A stretch of DNA of 64,000 bases from Bacillota bacterium (lineage in GTDB: Bacteria > Bacillota > Clostridia > Oscillospirales > Ethanoligenentaceae): contig JAEWAU010000044.1 in assembly GCA_023391535.1 (NCBI GenBank), forward strand, positions 1-64,000, written 5' to 3'. The position numbers and the translations under genes were made by a program. Shown piece after piece: positions 1 through 8,327 of the stretch (the stretch's first letter is position 1; every line of letters begins with the position of its first letter). A model generated the notes under the pieces. That model saw only the letters and a list, made by a program, of their open reading frames with translations. It was not told the DNA's origin and ran no database searches.

Positions 1-100
1 GCTCCGGCACCCCTGCCAAGCGCGGCCGTGCGGCGCAGGGCCGCTCTTCGCAGGGATGTCCACGCGTAATCCACATTTTATATCAGGGGGCGAGCAGTGA

Positions 101-1357
101 GTGGAACAGCAGACGAACCGGCGGGCAGAAGGGAATCCTTTTGGCGCCTTGAAGCCCGCATGCCGGCTGGCTGCCCGGTTTATGCAGAAAATCCAAACCG
201 CCGCCGCGGCAAAAACCGCCGCGCGCATTTTCGCCGTGAAGATGCCGCACTTTATAAAAAACCGGACTCCGCTTCGCGCGGCGCGGCGCGGCGCCGATCC
301 GCTTCAGGCTGCGCAGCTGCGCGCGGCGCGGCTCCGCAGCAGGCTGGCGCGCGTGCTCATCCCCGCCGCTGGGCTGGCGCTCGTGCTGGGCGTGACGGCC
401 GGCGCTTTGCTGAGCAATCTCAGGCATGTGAAGATCATCCTCGAAGGCGGCAGCAAAACGGTGACGACGTTCGAATCCAACCCGGATAAAATCCTTGCGG
501 ACAGCGGCATCCGCGTTTCCTCGGCGGATAAAGTCGTGTTCAGCGGATACAGCCGGAACAATTATGCCACCATTTCCTATACCGCGGCGTTCGCGGTGCA
601 GGTTCAGGCCGACGGCCGCACGGTTTCCCTCGCGCTTACGGACGGCACCGCGGCGGACGCTCTCCGGCAGGCGAACGTGACTCTGAGCGCCGACGACCTG
701 GTGAACGTGCCGCTTAACTCCACGCTGACGGCGGGCGAGACGATCACGGTGCGGCGCGTAACCTACAAGCAGGCCGTGGCCCTGACGGCTATCCCGTTTT
801 CCACGAAAACCGTGCAGGATACTCTGCATGTCCGCGGAGCGCAGACGGTGCTGGTGGCGGGCAGGGCCGGCCAGCGCGCGGTGACGACGCGTATCCAGTA
901 TATCGACGGCAGGGAGACGCAGCGCACGGTGGTGAGCGACACAGTGAAGGCCCAGCCCGTTACGAGGGTCGTGAGCATGGGCGCCGCGTCGGCGACGCCG
1001 CTTTCCAAGTTCACGCTTTCCAATCTCCAGCTCGACCAAAACGGAGTGCCGCTCCATTATAGCCGCGTTTACACCGGCCCCGCCACCGCCTATTCGGCGC
1101 GGCCCGGCGCTCTTACGGACAGCGGCCGCCGGGCAGGCGTGGGCTACGTGGCGGTGGACCCTTCTAAGATTCCCTATGGGTCGCACCTGTATATCATGAC
1201 GACCGACGGCTCCATCGTTTACGGGGTGGCCGTGGCGGCGGATACCGGAACCTTCGTGCACGACGGCAGCGGCATCCTCGTGGATCTCTATTTTCCGAAC
1301 CTCGCCTCGGAATGCCGGTTCGGCGAGCATACCGTGAATCTCTACGTCCTGGATTGA
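101..1357 (+). CDS. G5 / 3D-domain cell wall protein (YabE-like)
   Basis: A 418-aa envelope protein, probably a wall-associated muralytic enzyme or remodelling factor. A basic N-terminus is followed by one membrane segment (about residues 84-106), two DUF348-like modules (about 108-205), a G5 region with a TxTV-type strand (about 215-295) and a C-terminal 3D domain (about 325-418). The 3D domain shows AVDPSKIPYG, AADTG and VDLYF, which carry its conserved Asp residues. This DUF348-G5-3D order is that of Bacillus YabE. The GTG start at 101 is preceded by AGGGGG at 85-90; a later in-frame ATG at 182 lacks such a site. A strong terminator follows, so it is probably monocistronic. The catalytic role is inferred from the family. 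Confidence 0.88.
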   Translation: MEQQTNRRAEGNPFGALKPACRLAARFMQKIQTAAAAKTAARIFAVKMPHFIKNRTPLRAARRGADPLQAAQLRAARLRSRLARVLIPAAGLALVLGVTAGALLSNLRHVKIILEGGSKTVTTFESNPDKILADSGIRVSSADKVVFSGYSRNNYATISYTAAFAVQVQADGRTVSLALTDGTAADALRQANVTLSADDLVNVPLNSTLTAGETITVRRVTYKQAVALTAIPFSTKTVQDTLHVRGAQTVLVAGRAGQRAVTTRIQYIDGRETQRTVVSDTVKAQPVTRVVSMGAASATPLSKFTLSNLQLDQNGVPLHYSRVYTGPATAYSARPGALTDSGRRAGVGYVAVDPSKIPYGSHLYIMTTDGSIVYGVAVAADTGTFVHDGSGILVDLYFPNLASECRFGEHTVNLYVLD

Positions 1358-1380
1358 CGGGCAAACCGGCCGGGACCCGA

Positions 1381-1429
1381 AAAGGGAGCTTCAAAACGCG
1401 CGGCGGAGCGCTTTGAAGCTCCCTTTTTG
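1381..1429 (+). terminator. Rho-independent terminator after the G5/3D gene
   Basis: A 15-nt arm AAAGGGAGCTTCAAA pairs with its complement across a GC-rich loop and is followed by TTTTT. It lies 24 bp after the stop codon. Confidence 0.9.
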
Positions 1430-1470
1430 CGCGCCGAATGACGCGGCGCGCCGGCATGCGACCGGAAAGT

Positions 1471-1498
1471 GTTTACTTCTCGCGGATTTTGTTATAGA
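1471..1498 (+). promoter_or_regulatory. Weak candidate promoter for the lipoprotein gene
   Basis: GTTTAC at 1471 and TATAGA at 1493 are 16 bp apart, in the 300-bp gap between the first terminator and the lipoprotein gene. The rest of that gap holds a dispersed palindromic element and nothing coding. Confidence 0.4.
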
Positions 1499-1537
1499 AT
1501 AAGTAACTGATGCTACGATCCGATGAAAGGGATGTCG

Positions 1538-1577
1538 AATCTGTTTTAAGGCTTGCGGCGGGCTTTGAAGTGGATTT
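1538..1577 (+). repeat. Dispersed palindromic element, copy 1 (degenerate)
   Basis: AATCTG...AAGGCTTGCGGC...GGCTTTGAAGTGGATTT reads as a diverged copy of the elements at 26404, 52144 and 57092. The core AAGCTTGCGGC-GGGTTTG of the 57092 copy is nearly kept. The arms still pair imperfectly. It lies between the candidate promoter and the lipoprotein start codon, so it would be in the mRNA leader. Confidence 0.55.
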
Positions 1578-1657
1578 GTTCCGCCATGGGAATCGGAGAT
1601 CGGTAGGAGCGGCCCAAAGCGAAGAAACGAAAAAATCCGGGAGCGGGGAGTGTGCAC

Positions 1658-3040
1658 ATGGGCGGAAAAGCGGGCGGCGCGTGCCGCTCAGGACGGGCCG
1701 GCAAGCCCTTCCGCGGGTTTGCCGGGCGTGCGCTTCTGCGCACGTTTTCGGCTCTGCTTGCCGCGGCGCTGCTTTCGGGCTGCGCCGTAATTCCCGCCGA
1801 TATCACCGAGCTCGAGAGCCTGCCCAAGCTCACGCCCGAACAGCAGGCCATCGAATCGGCGCTGCAGGCGAAAGTGGGCAACCGGTTCATCCTCCGCTAT
1901 CCGCTGGAGGGCAATAACCGTTCCGCGTTCGTGCTGCGCCCGGGCGAGGGCAAGTCGCCCGACGAAGCCTACGCCTTTTACAGCCCAAACAGCACCACGG
2001 GGCCGTACATCGCGTATCTTGCCAAGCAAAACGGCAAGTGGAAAGACCTTGGCTCCATCAGCAGCGCCGGCAGCGACATCGACCGTGTGGATTTCGACGA
2101 CTTCGACGGCGACGGAACCGATGAGATCGCCGTAGGCTGGCGTTCTTTCGACACGAACAATCTGGTACTGATGGTATACACCAAGACGCAGGACAACCGC
2201 TTCACCACGCAGACGCTGGGCAACTTCACGAAGCTGGTGATCGCGGATCTCACGGGCGACCGGCGGCCCGATATCCTGAAGCTCAAGCTGGACGCCACCG
2301 AAAAGCAGGCGACCGCGAGCCTGATCGCCTCCCAGGATGGAAAACTCCGGGAAGTGGCGGCGACGACGACCGACGGAACCGTTACGGGCTATACGGGGGT
2401 TTACTCCGCGCGGCTCACGGACGGAACGCCGGCGGTGCTCGTGGACGGCGAGAAGGCGGGCCGCAAGCTGAGCACCGAGCTGCTCTACTACAAGAACGGG
2501 GCGCTCCATTCGCCGTTCTACGAGCAGAGCCAGAACGCCGTGACCTCCACGCTGCGCAGCGACGCGTATCCCTGCTCCGACCTGGACCAGGACGGCAATT
2601 TTGAGATCCCGGTTCTGGAAACGCTGCCGCACGCCGCGCTCAAGAAGGGGCAGTCGGCGCCGATTCTGGCCAACTGGTCGGATTACAACGTCCAGAAAAA
2701 GAGCCTCGTAACGAAGTATTCCGATTACATGGATTATACCGACCGTTTCTGCGTGCGGTACCCCACCGTGTGGAAGCGCGCGGTTACGGTGACGCAGCCC
2801 GAGAGCGGCGTGTGGAATTTCGTGGAATGGAATGCGAAAAACGGCTCCGCCGGCAACGTGCTGTTCTCCATCCGGCTGTTCAAGGATGAGGTATGGAGCG
2901 AGCAGCAGACGCGCACGGCGTATACCATGCTGGCGGACCCCAGCGGCGTCGTGTTTGCGGTGAAGATGGGAGAGGAGAAGGACGGCGACCCGCTGTACCT
3001 TTCCCTGGACGAGGTTCGTAAAAACTTTTCCGTGCTCTGA
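1658..3040 (+). CDS. Lipoprotein with FG-GAP/VCBS-like repeats
   Basis: A 460-aa predicted surface lipoprotein of unknown function. A signal peptide ends in the lipobox LLSGC (Cys at about residue 42 from the ATG). Three Asp-rich loops of FG-GAP/calcium-binding type follow: DFDDFDGDGTDEIAVG, ADLTGDRRPDI and DLDQDGNFEIPV, suggesting a beta-propeller-like extracellular domain. ATG 1658 was preferred to GTG 1652 because GGGGAG at 1645-1650 is well spaced only for the ATG. It sits about 150 bp upstream of a two-component system in the same direction, so it may be its accessory sensor or part of its regulon. That link is inference from position. Confidence 0.8.
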   Translation: MGGKAGGACRSGRAGKPFRGFAGRALLRTFSALLAAALLSGCAVIPADITELESLPKLTPEQQAIESALQAKVGNRFILRYPLEGNNRSAFVLRPGEGKSPDEAYAFYSPNSTTGPYIAYLAKQNGKWKDLGSISSAGSDIDRVDFDDFDGDGTDEIAVGWRSFDTNNLVLMVYTKTQDNRFTTQTLGNFTKLVIADLTGDRRPDILKLKLDATEKQATASLIASQDGKLREVAATTTDGTVTGYTGVYSARLTDGTPAVLVDGEKAGRKLSTELLYYKNGALHSPFYEQSQNAVTSTLRSDAYPCSDLDQDGNFEIPVLETLPHAALKKGQSAPILANWSDYNVQKKSLVTKYSDYMDYTDRFCVRYPTVWKRAVTVTQPESGVWNFVEWNAKNGSAGNVLFSIRLFKDEVWSEQQTRTAYTMLADPSGVVFAVKMGEEKDGDPLYLSLDEVRKNFSVL

Positions 3041-3065
3041 TACGGCGGCCCGGCAACGGGCGGAG

Positions 3066-3109
3066 AGATCCGCGCCGAAGCCCATGCGGCAAGCCTCTGC
3101 AGCAAATTC
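3066..3109 (-). repeat. Dispersed palindromic element, copy 2 (degenerate, inverted)
   Basis: AGATCCGCGCCGAAGCCCA followed by TGCGGCAAGC closely matches the reverse complement of the 57092 copy over about 32 bases with only a few differences. The second arm has decayed. It is located between the lipoprotein stop and the response regulator start. Confidence 0.6.
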
Positions 3110-3187
3110 CGTCTGCTTTTTCATTCGGATACTCGTTTGGCAAAACCGGCCGCGCGCCGAATCTGTTTTGAGGAAAGGGGGTGCGCT

Positions 3188-3883
3188 ATGAAAAGCATAC
3201 TGGTGGTGGAAGACGAGGAAGCCATCCGCGAATTTGTCATCATCAATCTCAAGCGCTCCGGATACGGGGTGTTCGAGGCGGGCAGCGGCGAGGATGCCCT
3301 GGCCATCTATGAAAAGCACGCCGCGGAGATCAGCATCGTGCTGCTGGATATCATGCTGCCGGGCATCGACGGGTTTGCCGTATGCCGCAAGCTGCGCGAG
3401 AAGAGCCGGACGCTGGGCATCATCATGCTCACCGCGCGCACGCAGGAATTCGATAAGGTGGGCGGCCTGATGATTGGCGCCGACGACTACGTGACCAAGC
3501 CGTTTTCACCCTCGGAGCTGGTGGCACGCATCGACGCGCTGTACCGCCGGCTCGAGATCGACAAGAAGAGCGGGCAGCCGGAGGACATCGTTTCCGGCCC
3601 GTTCCGGCTCAACCTGAAAAGCCGCACGCTGTTCAAAAGCGAGCAGCCGGTGGATCTTACGCAGGTGGAGTACCAGATCATGAAGTACTTCATGGAGAAC
3701 CCGGATACCGCCTTAAGCCGCGGCGAGATTCTCAACCATGTGTGGGGCGAGGATTATTTCGGCGAGCTCAAGATTGTGGACGTGAACGTGAGGCGCCTGC
3801 GCATGAAAATCGAGGATGAATCTTCAAACCCGGTTCACATCCTTACTGTTTGGGGATATGGGTACAAGTGGAACGTAAAGTAA
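3188..3883 (+). CDS. OmpR/PhoB-family response regulator
   Basis: A 231-aa DNA-binding response regulator. The receiver domain has the acidic pair at VVEDEE, phospho-acceptor Asp54 (LLDIMLPGIDG), Thr in MLTAR (about 82) and Lys in TKPF (about 104). The C-terminal winged helix (about 135-230) ends in the usual WGYGYKW-type hairpin. ATG 3188 follows AGGAAAGGGGG; an upstream in-frame extension lacks a ribosome site and looks non-coding. The next gene, a histidine kinase, overlaps its 3' end by 16 bp, so the two are translationally coupled and almost certainly cognate. The input signal is not evident; the lipoprotein upstream is a candidate target or sensor partner. Confidence 0.95.
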   Translation: MKSILVVEDEEAIREFVIINLKRSGYGVFEAGSGEDALAIYEKHAAEISIVLLDIMLPGIDGFAVCRKLREKSRTLGIIMLTARTQEFDKVGGLMIGADDYVTKPFSPSELVARIDALYRRLEIDKKSGQPEDIVSGPFRLNLKSRTLFKSEQPVDLTQVEYQIMKYFMENPDTALSRGEILNHVWGEDYFGELKIVDVNVRRLRMKIEDESSNPVHILTVWGYGYKWNVK

Positions 3884-5328
3884 AGGGCCTTCTGGGGCAG
3901 CCTCCGCACCGAAAGAGGTTGATCCGCGGCATCACGGGCAGGCTTCTCGTCAACATCCTGGGCGTGATCTCCACGGTGCTGCTGGTGATCTGGGTGTTTT
4001 TCGCCTTCACCATCCGCGGCTATTTTTACAATACCCTCGCGCAGGCGCTCACCAGCACGGCCCGCAACAACGCCATCAGCTTTTCGTTCCTTCTCGACCC
4101 CACCTCCCCGGATTTTTACGCCACCGCCACGAGCAGCGTGGAAGGGTTTGTGGATAAAGGCCGCATCGAGCTGATCTTTCTGAACACCTCGGGCGGCGTG
4201 GTCATCACCTCGAGCGGTTTCGTTCCCGCGAGCCCAACCCCCCCGCCGGATTTCCAGCTGGCCCTCAAGGCCCAGAACGGCGTGGGCGAATGGGACGGCG
4301 TGGACCCCACGACGCACGAGAAGATCATGGCCGTCACCACCCTGCTGCACGATTCCAGCGGCGAGCAGGTGGGCGCGGCGCGCTATGTCATTTCGCTTTC
4401 CCGCGTGGATATGCAGATTGCCATCTACCTGCTCATCAGCGGCATCATCTGCATCGCCATCATCTTTTTCGTCATCATGTCCGGCGTCTATTTCATCAAC
4501 TCCATCGTGGTGCCGGTGCGCGAGGTGGGCTCCACGGCCCAGCGCATCGCCTCGGGCGATTTTGACGCCCGCATCGAGAAGCAGTACGACGACGAGATCG
4601 GCGAGCTGTGCGACACCATCAACCACATGGCGGGCGAGCTTGGCGCGGCCGACCGCATGAAGAACGATTTCATCTCCTCCGTTTCGCACGAGCTGCGCAC
4701 GCCGCTCACGGCCATCAAGGGTTGGGGCGAAACCATCCTTTCCACCGGCCCTTCCGACCACGAAACGCTGCACAAGGGCATGGGCGTCATCATCGAGGAA
4801 ACGGAGCGCCTTTCCGGCATGGTGGAGGAACTGCTCGATTTTTCCCGGATGCAGAACGGCAAGTTCCGCCTCATTATGGATAAGGTGGATATTCTGGCCG
4901 AGCTGGGCGAGGCCGTGCTGATGTTCTCGGACCGCGCCCACCGCGAGGGGCTTACGTTCATCTACAACGAGCCGGAAAGCCTCCTGCCCGTGATGGGCGA
5001 CCGCAACCGGCTCAAGCAGGTATTCGTCAACATCCTCGACAACGCCTTCAAGTACTCCAATTCCGGCGGCAGCGTCACGGTGGCGCCCACCGCGGGGCCG
5101 AATTTCGTGCGCATCCGCATCTCGGATACCGGCGTGGGCATTCCCGCCGCCGATCTGCCGCGCGTGAAGGAGAAATTCTTCAAGGGCAATTCCACCCGGC
5201 GCGGTTCCGGCATCGGGCTTGCCGTGGCGGACGAAATCGTCTGTCTGCACGGCGGCACGCTGGAGATCGAAAGCGCCGAGGGTAAGGGCACCACCGTCAT
5301 CATTACGCTCCCCGCCATTCAAAAATAG
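3868..5328 (+). CDS. Membrane sensor histidine kinase (HAMP-HisKA-HATPase)
   Basis: A 486-aa transmembrane kinase that should phosphorylate the regulator encoded just upstream. TM1 is at about 26-49, followed by an extracellular sensor region of about 135 aa, TM2 at about 185-208, a HAMP domain, the HisKA box FISSVSHELRTPL with phospho-acceptor His274, and a HATPase domain with the N-box DNAFKY, G1 box DTGVGI and GSGIGLAV. The GTG at 3868 is chosen: GGGGAT lies about 10 nt upstream and overlap with the preceding gene is 16 bp; a TTG at 3850 is the alternative. The stop is immediately followed by a tandem-repeat spacer. Confidence 0.93.
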   Translation: MERKVKGLLGQPPHRKRLIRGITGRLLVNILGVISTVLLVIWVFFAFTIRGYFYNTLAQALTSTARNNAISFSFLLDPTSPDFYATATSSVEGFVDKGRIELIFLNTSGGVVITSSGFVPASPTPPPDFQLALKAQNGVGEWDGVDPTTHEKIMAVTTLLHDSSGEQVGAARYVISLSRVDMQIAIYLLISGIICIAIIFFVIMSGVYFINSIVVPVREVGSTAQRIASGDFDARIEKQYDDEIGELCDTINHMAGELGAADRMKNDFISSVSHELRTPLTAIKGWGETILSTGPSDHETLHKGMGVIIEETERLSGMVEELLDFSRMQNGKFRLIMDKVDILAELGEAVLMFSDRAHREGLTFIYNEPESLLPVMGDRNRLKQVFVNILDNAFKYSNSGGSVTVAPTAGPNFVRIRISDTGVGIPAADLPRVKEKFFKGNSTRRGSGIGLAVADEIVCLHGGTLEIESAEGKGTTVIITLPAIQK

Positions 5329-5577
5329 GCGGGCGGTGCCCGCGCCCAAAACGCGGGCGAGCCAAGCGGAGCCGTTTTTATCCTCGCGCGCCGGGAATCC
5401 GTGCGCGGGGGGCGGGCGGTGCCCGTGCCCAGGACGCGGGCGAGCCAAGCAAAACCGTTCCTCTTCTTGCGCGCCGGGAATCCGTGCGCGGGGGGCGGGC
5501 GGTGCCCGCACCCAAAACGCGGACGAGCCAAGCGGAGCCGTTTATCTCCTCGCGCGCCGGGAATCCGTGCGCGGGGA
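5329..5577. repeat. Three tandem copies of an 83-bp repeat
   Basis: Units start at 5329, 5412 and 5495, each opening with GCGGGCGGTGCC and closing with GTGCGCGGGG. They differ at only a few positions. Each unit holds a short hairpin (GCGGGC-GGT-GCCCGC) and the conserved stretch GCCGGGAATCCGTGCGCGGG. The first unit starts directly after the kinase stop codon. Short open frames crossing the units have no ribosome site and are not believed. Units are contiguous with no spacers, so this is not a CRISPR array. Confidence 0.95.
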
Positions 5578-5578
5578 A

Positions 5579-5671
5579 CCGGGTAAAAAGAATCACCCGG
5601 CCCCACTCGAATTGCCGCGGCGCAGCCGCTCGAACTGCCGCGGCGCAGCCGCTGCCTCCGGCGCAGCCGGG
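5579..5671. repeat. Short inverted repeat plus 23-bp tandem repeats
   Basis: CCGGGT (5579-5584) and ACCCGG (5595-5600) form a 6-bp stem with a 10-nt loop. Then a 23-bp unit containing GCCGCGGCGCAGCCG starts at 5606 and 5629, with a partial third copy at 5652. This fills the remainder of the 357-bp gap before the yqhQ-like gene. Confidence 0.8.
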
Positions 5672-5685
5672 AAAGGGAAACTACC

Positions 5686-6759
5686 ATGGCGAAGAAAATC
5701 CGCCGTACCATGATCGGCGGGCAGGCGGTGATCGAGGGCGTGATGATGCGCGGGGTTTCCCGCATGGCGGTGGCCGTGCGCACGCCCGACGGCGGCATCG
5801 ACCTCGAAGTGCAGGAGCTTTCGCCCCTGGGCAGCCGCTACCCCGTGCTGCGCCTGCCGATCGTGCGCGGCGTCGTCAGCTTTGTGGGAATGTTGGTGAG
5901 CGGTTACCGCACGCTGATGCATTCCGCCGAAGTGGCCGGCATGATGGACGACGACGAACCGGAAAAAGCAGCTCCCATTCCCGCCGAAGCGTCTGTTCCC
6001 GCAGAAGAGCCTGTCCCCGCCGAAGCGTCTGCTCCCGCCGAAGTGGAGGCCGCGGCCGCAACGGCGGAAGAACCCCCTGCCGCCGAAGAAAAGCCCGCCA
6101 AAGAAAACGGCAAACAGAAGAAAGAGAAAAGCGGCGGGAAAGCCGAAGAGGGCCTCGGCGTGCTGGCCATGGTGGCGGGCTTCGTTATCGCCATCGCGCT
6201 CTTTACCGTGCTGCCCACCTTTATCGTGGGCAAAAGCGACGCGTTTGTGCACTGGGGCGGCTACCGGACGCTGGTGGAAGGCGTTATCAAAATTGCCATC
6301 TTCGTGGCGTACCTCGCCGCAGTTTCCAGCATGAAGGATATCCGCCGCGTGTACGAATACCACGGCGCCGAGCACAAGACCATTGCCTGCTACGAGCACG
6401 GCGAGGAGCTGACGCCCGAAAACGCGCGGCGCTACACGCGCTTCCACCCGCGCTGCGGCACCAGCTTCCTGCTCATCGTGCTCATCGTGAGCATTCTCGT
6501 GTTTTCACTGCTCACCTGGAAGGTGCTCTGGTTGCGCATCGTGCTCAAGCTGCTGCTGCTCCCCGTTGTGGTGGGCATCTCCTACGAGATCATCCGCTTC
6601 GTGGGCCGGCACGACAACTCCTTTTTGCGCTTCGTGCTCGCGCCGGGGCTGTGGCTCCAGCGCCTCACCACGCGCGAGCCGGACGACAGCCAGCTCGAAT
6701 GCGCCATCGCGGCCATCAAAGCCGTGCTCCCGCGCGAGGGAGAGGACGACCGGTGGTAA
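5686..6759 (+). CDS. yqhQ: YqhQ-like DUF1385 membrane protein
   Basis: A 357-aa integral membrane protein of the DUF1385 family, function unknown. Family signatures include GGQAVIEGVMMRG at the N-terminus, EYHGAEHKTIACYEHG near the middle and HPRCGTSFL. An Ala/Pro/Glu-rich low-complexity insert (about residues 90-155, repeats of PAEAS/PAEEP) precedes the membrane segments and is longer than I would expect for the family. ATG 5686 follows GGGAAAGGGAAA. In many clostridia this gene sits beside prmC; here prmC is about 620 bp downstream, separated by a small minus-strand gene. Confidence 0.9.
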   Translation: MAKKIRRTMIGGQAVIEGVMMRGVSRMAVAVRTPDGGIDLEVQELSPLGSRYPVLRLPIVRGVVSFVGMLVSGYRTLMHSAEVAGMMDDDEPEKAAPIPAEASVPAEEPVPAEASAPAEVEAAAATAEEPPAAEEKPAKENGKQKKEKSGGKAEEGLGVLAMVAGFVIAIALFTVLPTFIVGKSDAFVHWGGYRTLVEGVIKIAIFVAYLAAVSSMKDIRRVYEYHGAEHKTIACYEHGEELTPENARRYTRFHPRCGTSFLLIVLIVSILVFSLLTWKVLWLRIVLKLLLLPVVVGISYEIIRFVGRHDNSFLRFVLAPGLWLQRLTTREPDDSQLECAIAAIKAVLPREGEDDRW

Positions 6760-6792
6760 AGCTCCGGCGCGGCCGGAGACCGCCTGCAAAAA

Positions 6793-6817
6793 AGAGCCCC
6801 CCGCGGGGGCTTTTTTT
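6793..6817 (+). terminator. Rho-independent terminator after yqhQ
   Basis: AGCCCCC and GGGGGCT form the stem, followed by a run of seven T. Confidence 0.88.
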
Positions 6818-6850
6818 GACGCTCGCGGCAAGATAAAACGGACTGCCGCG

Positions 6851-7276
6851 CTATTCGGGGATATGCGAGGCGATGAGCGCCCCTATTTTATTCACATTGA
6901 CGAGCAGCTGATAGGCGGACCCGCCGTAATCGTGCGCCGAACCGCGGACATACATCCGGTTCGGGTAGGCCGGGTTGCGGTATAGAGGATCGCCATCAGA
7001 AAACCCGTAGCCGACAAGGCGTTTTTTGCCGCTGCCCTCGCCCACGCGGCCGATGAGCGCGTATCCCTCCGGCAGCGCGTCGAGTTGCGCCTCCGGCCCA
7101 TCCGCGCCAATAACGTATTCCGTTCCGTTGAAATCCACGCCGGGCGTGGGCATATTTTTGCCTCCCGCTCTTCCGCTCTGCGTGAGTCTCGGCCCCAGCG
7201 TAAACGCCAGAACGGCCAGCGCCACGGCAAAAACCGCCGCGGCGGCGCGCAACAGCACTTTTTTGGAAAACGGCAT
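6851..7276 (-). CDS. Small exported or membrane-anchored protein of unknown function
   Basis: A 141-aa protein I do not recognise. A basic start (MPFSKKVLLR) leads into one hydrophobic segment (about 9-30), an uncleaved anchor or a signal peptide, followed by a soluble domain of about 110 aa rich in Gly and Tyr (for example GYGFSDGDPLYRNPAYPNR). The ATG at 7276 has an excellent AAGGAGG site; upstream codons in frame are an artefact. It is convergent with yqhQ and divergent from prmC, an unusual interruption of the two. Base use resembles its neighbours. Confidence 0.75.
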   Translation of the reverse strand: MPFSKKVLLRAAAAVFAVALAVLAFTLGPRLTQSGRAGGKNMPTPGVDFNGTEYVIGADGPEAQLDALPEGYALIGRVGEGSGKKRLVGYGFSDGDPLYRNPAYPNRMYVRGSAHDYGGSAYQLLVNVNKIGALIASHIPE

Positions 7277-7379
7277 GGCAAAACCTCCTTCGGGCGGGCG
7301 AAAGCAGAACAACAATTCCAGTATATCCTATTATTGGGCCGCGCGCAAACCGCAAAAACGGGCGCGGCGGGAGGCGCTT

Positions 7380-8327
7380 ATGGATTCCGGAAAAGCGGGG
7401 GGCGGCGCGCAACCCGAAACGGTGCGCGAAGCGTATGCGCGCATCCGGCGGGAGCTTACGGCGGCGGGCGTGCCGGATGCGGCCGTCAGCGCCGCGGCGC
7501 TGCTCGGGCGGCGCACGGGTTTTTCAAAGCAGGAGCTTTTGGCGCGCGGCGGCGAGCCGCTGCGGTGCGATTTGGCCGCCCTGCGCGCGGATGTGGAGCG
7601 GCGCGCAGCGCGCGAGCCGCTGCAGTACATCCTCGGGCGCTGGCCGTTTTTCGGGCTGGAATTCGAGGTGGGGCCCGGCGTGCTCATTCCGCGGCCGGAT
7701 ACCGAGGTGCTGGTGGAAACGGCGCTCGAATTTCTGAAAGACCGCGAAGCGCCGCGCCTTTTGGACCTGTGCGCCGGCAGCGGGTGCATCGGCATCGCGC
7801 TGGCGAAAACGCTGCCGGAAAGCCGGATTTGCAGCGTGGAGTTTTCAAAGCAGGCGCTTTTCTGGCTGCGCCGCAACGCGGCCCTGCACGGGATGGAAGG
7901 GCGGATGCGGATTCTCAAGGCCGATATGCTGGCGGAGGGGACGCCCGGCTTACTTGCGCGCGCGGCGTTCGACGCGCTTTTGTGCAACCCGCCGTATATC
8001 CCGAGCGGAGAGATTGCCGCGCTGGAGCCGGAGGTGGCGCGCTTTGAGCCGCGCGCGGCGCTGGACGGCGGCGGGGACGGCCTTGTGTTTTACCGCGCGG
8101 CGGCGCGCTTCCTGCCCCTGCTGCGCGCGGGGGGGCTCGCGGCGTTCGAGGTGGGCGCCGGGCAGGCGGAAGACGCGGCGGAGCTGCTGCGCGGCTTCGG
8201 GCTGCGGGATGTGTTCACGCGCCGGGACTACGGCGGCATCGAGCGCGTGGCGGGCGGCGTGTGGCCGGGAGAAACCGAAGCGTGCGGCGGCGCGGCCGGC
8301 GAAGAAGAGGAGGGCGGGAACCGATGA
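7380..8327 (+). CDS. prmC: Peptide chain release factor N5-glutamine methyltransferase
   Basis: A 315-aa SAM-dependent enzyme that methylates the Gln of the GGQ motif in release factors. The N-terminal helical domain (about 1-85) is followed by a Rossmann methyltransferase domain with the SAM-binding motif DLCAGSGCIGIAL (about 124-136) and the catalytic NPPY at 203-206. The C-terminus carries an extra acidic Gly/Glu tail. ATG 7380 follows GGGAGG. The usual neighbour prfA is not adjacent; the 3' end overlaps the flavodoxin gene by 4 bp (ATGA), implying coupled translation. Confidence 0.94.
   Translation: MDSGKAGGGAQPETVREAYARIRRELTAAGVPDAAVSAAALLGRRTGFSKQELLARGGEPLRCDLAALRADVERRAAREPLQYILGRWPFFGLEFEVGPGVLIPRPDTEVLVETALEFLKDREAPRLLDLCAGSGCIGIALAKTLPESRICSVEFSKQALFWLRRNAALHGMEGRMRILKADMLAEGTPGLLARAAFDALLCNPPYIPSGEIAALEPEVARFEPRAALDGGGDGLVFYRAAARFLPLLRAGGLAAFEVGAGQAEDAAELLRGFGLRDVFTRRDYGGIERVAGGVWPGETEACGGAAGEEEEGGNR

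Noticed and set aside
1..100. A partial gene at the left edge
   Set aside because: No frame with coding character or motif was seen; it appears to be the upstream region of the G5/3D gene.
5329..5577. CRISPR array
   Set aside because: Units are 83 bp and contiguous with no unique spacers, and no cas genes are present.
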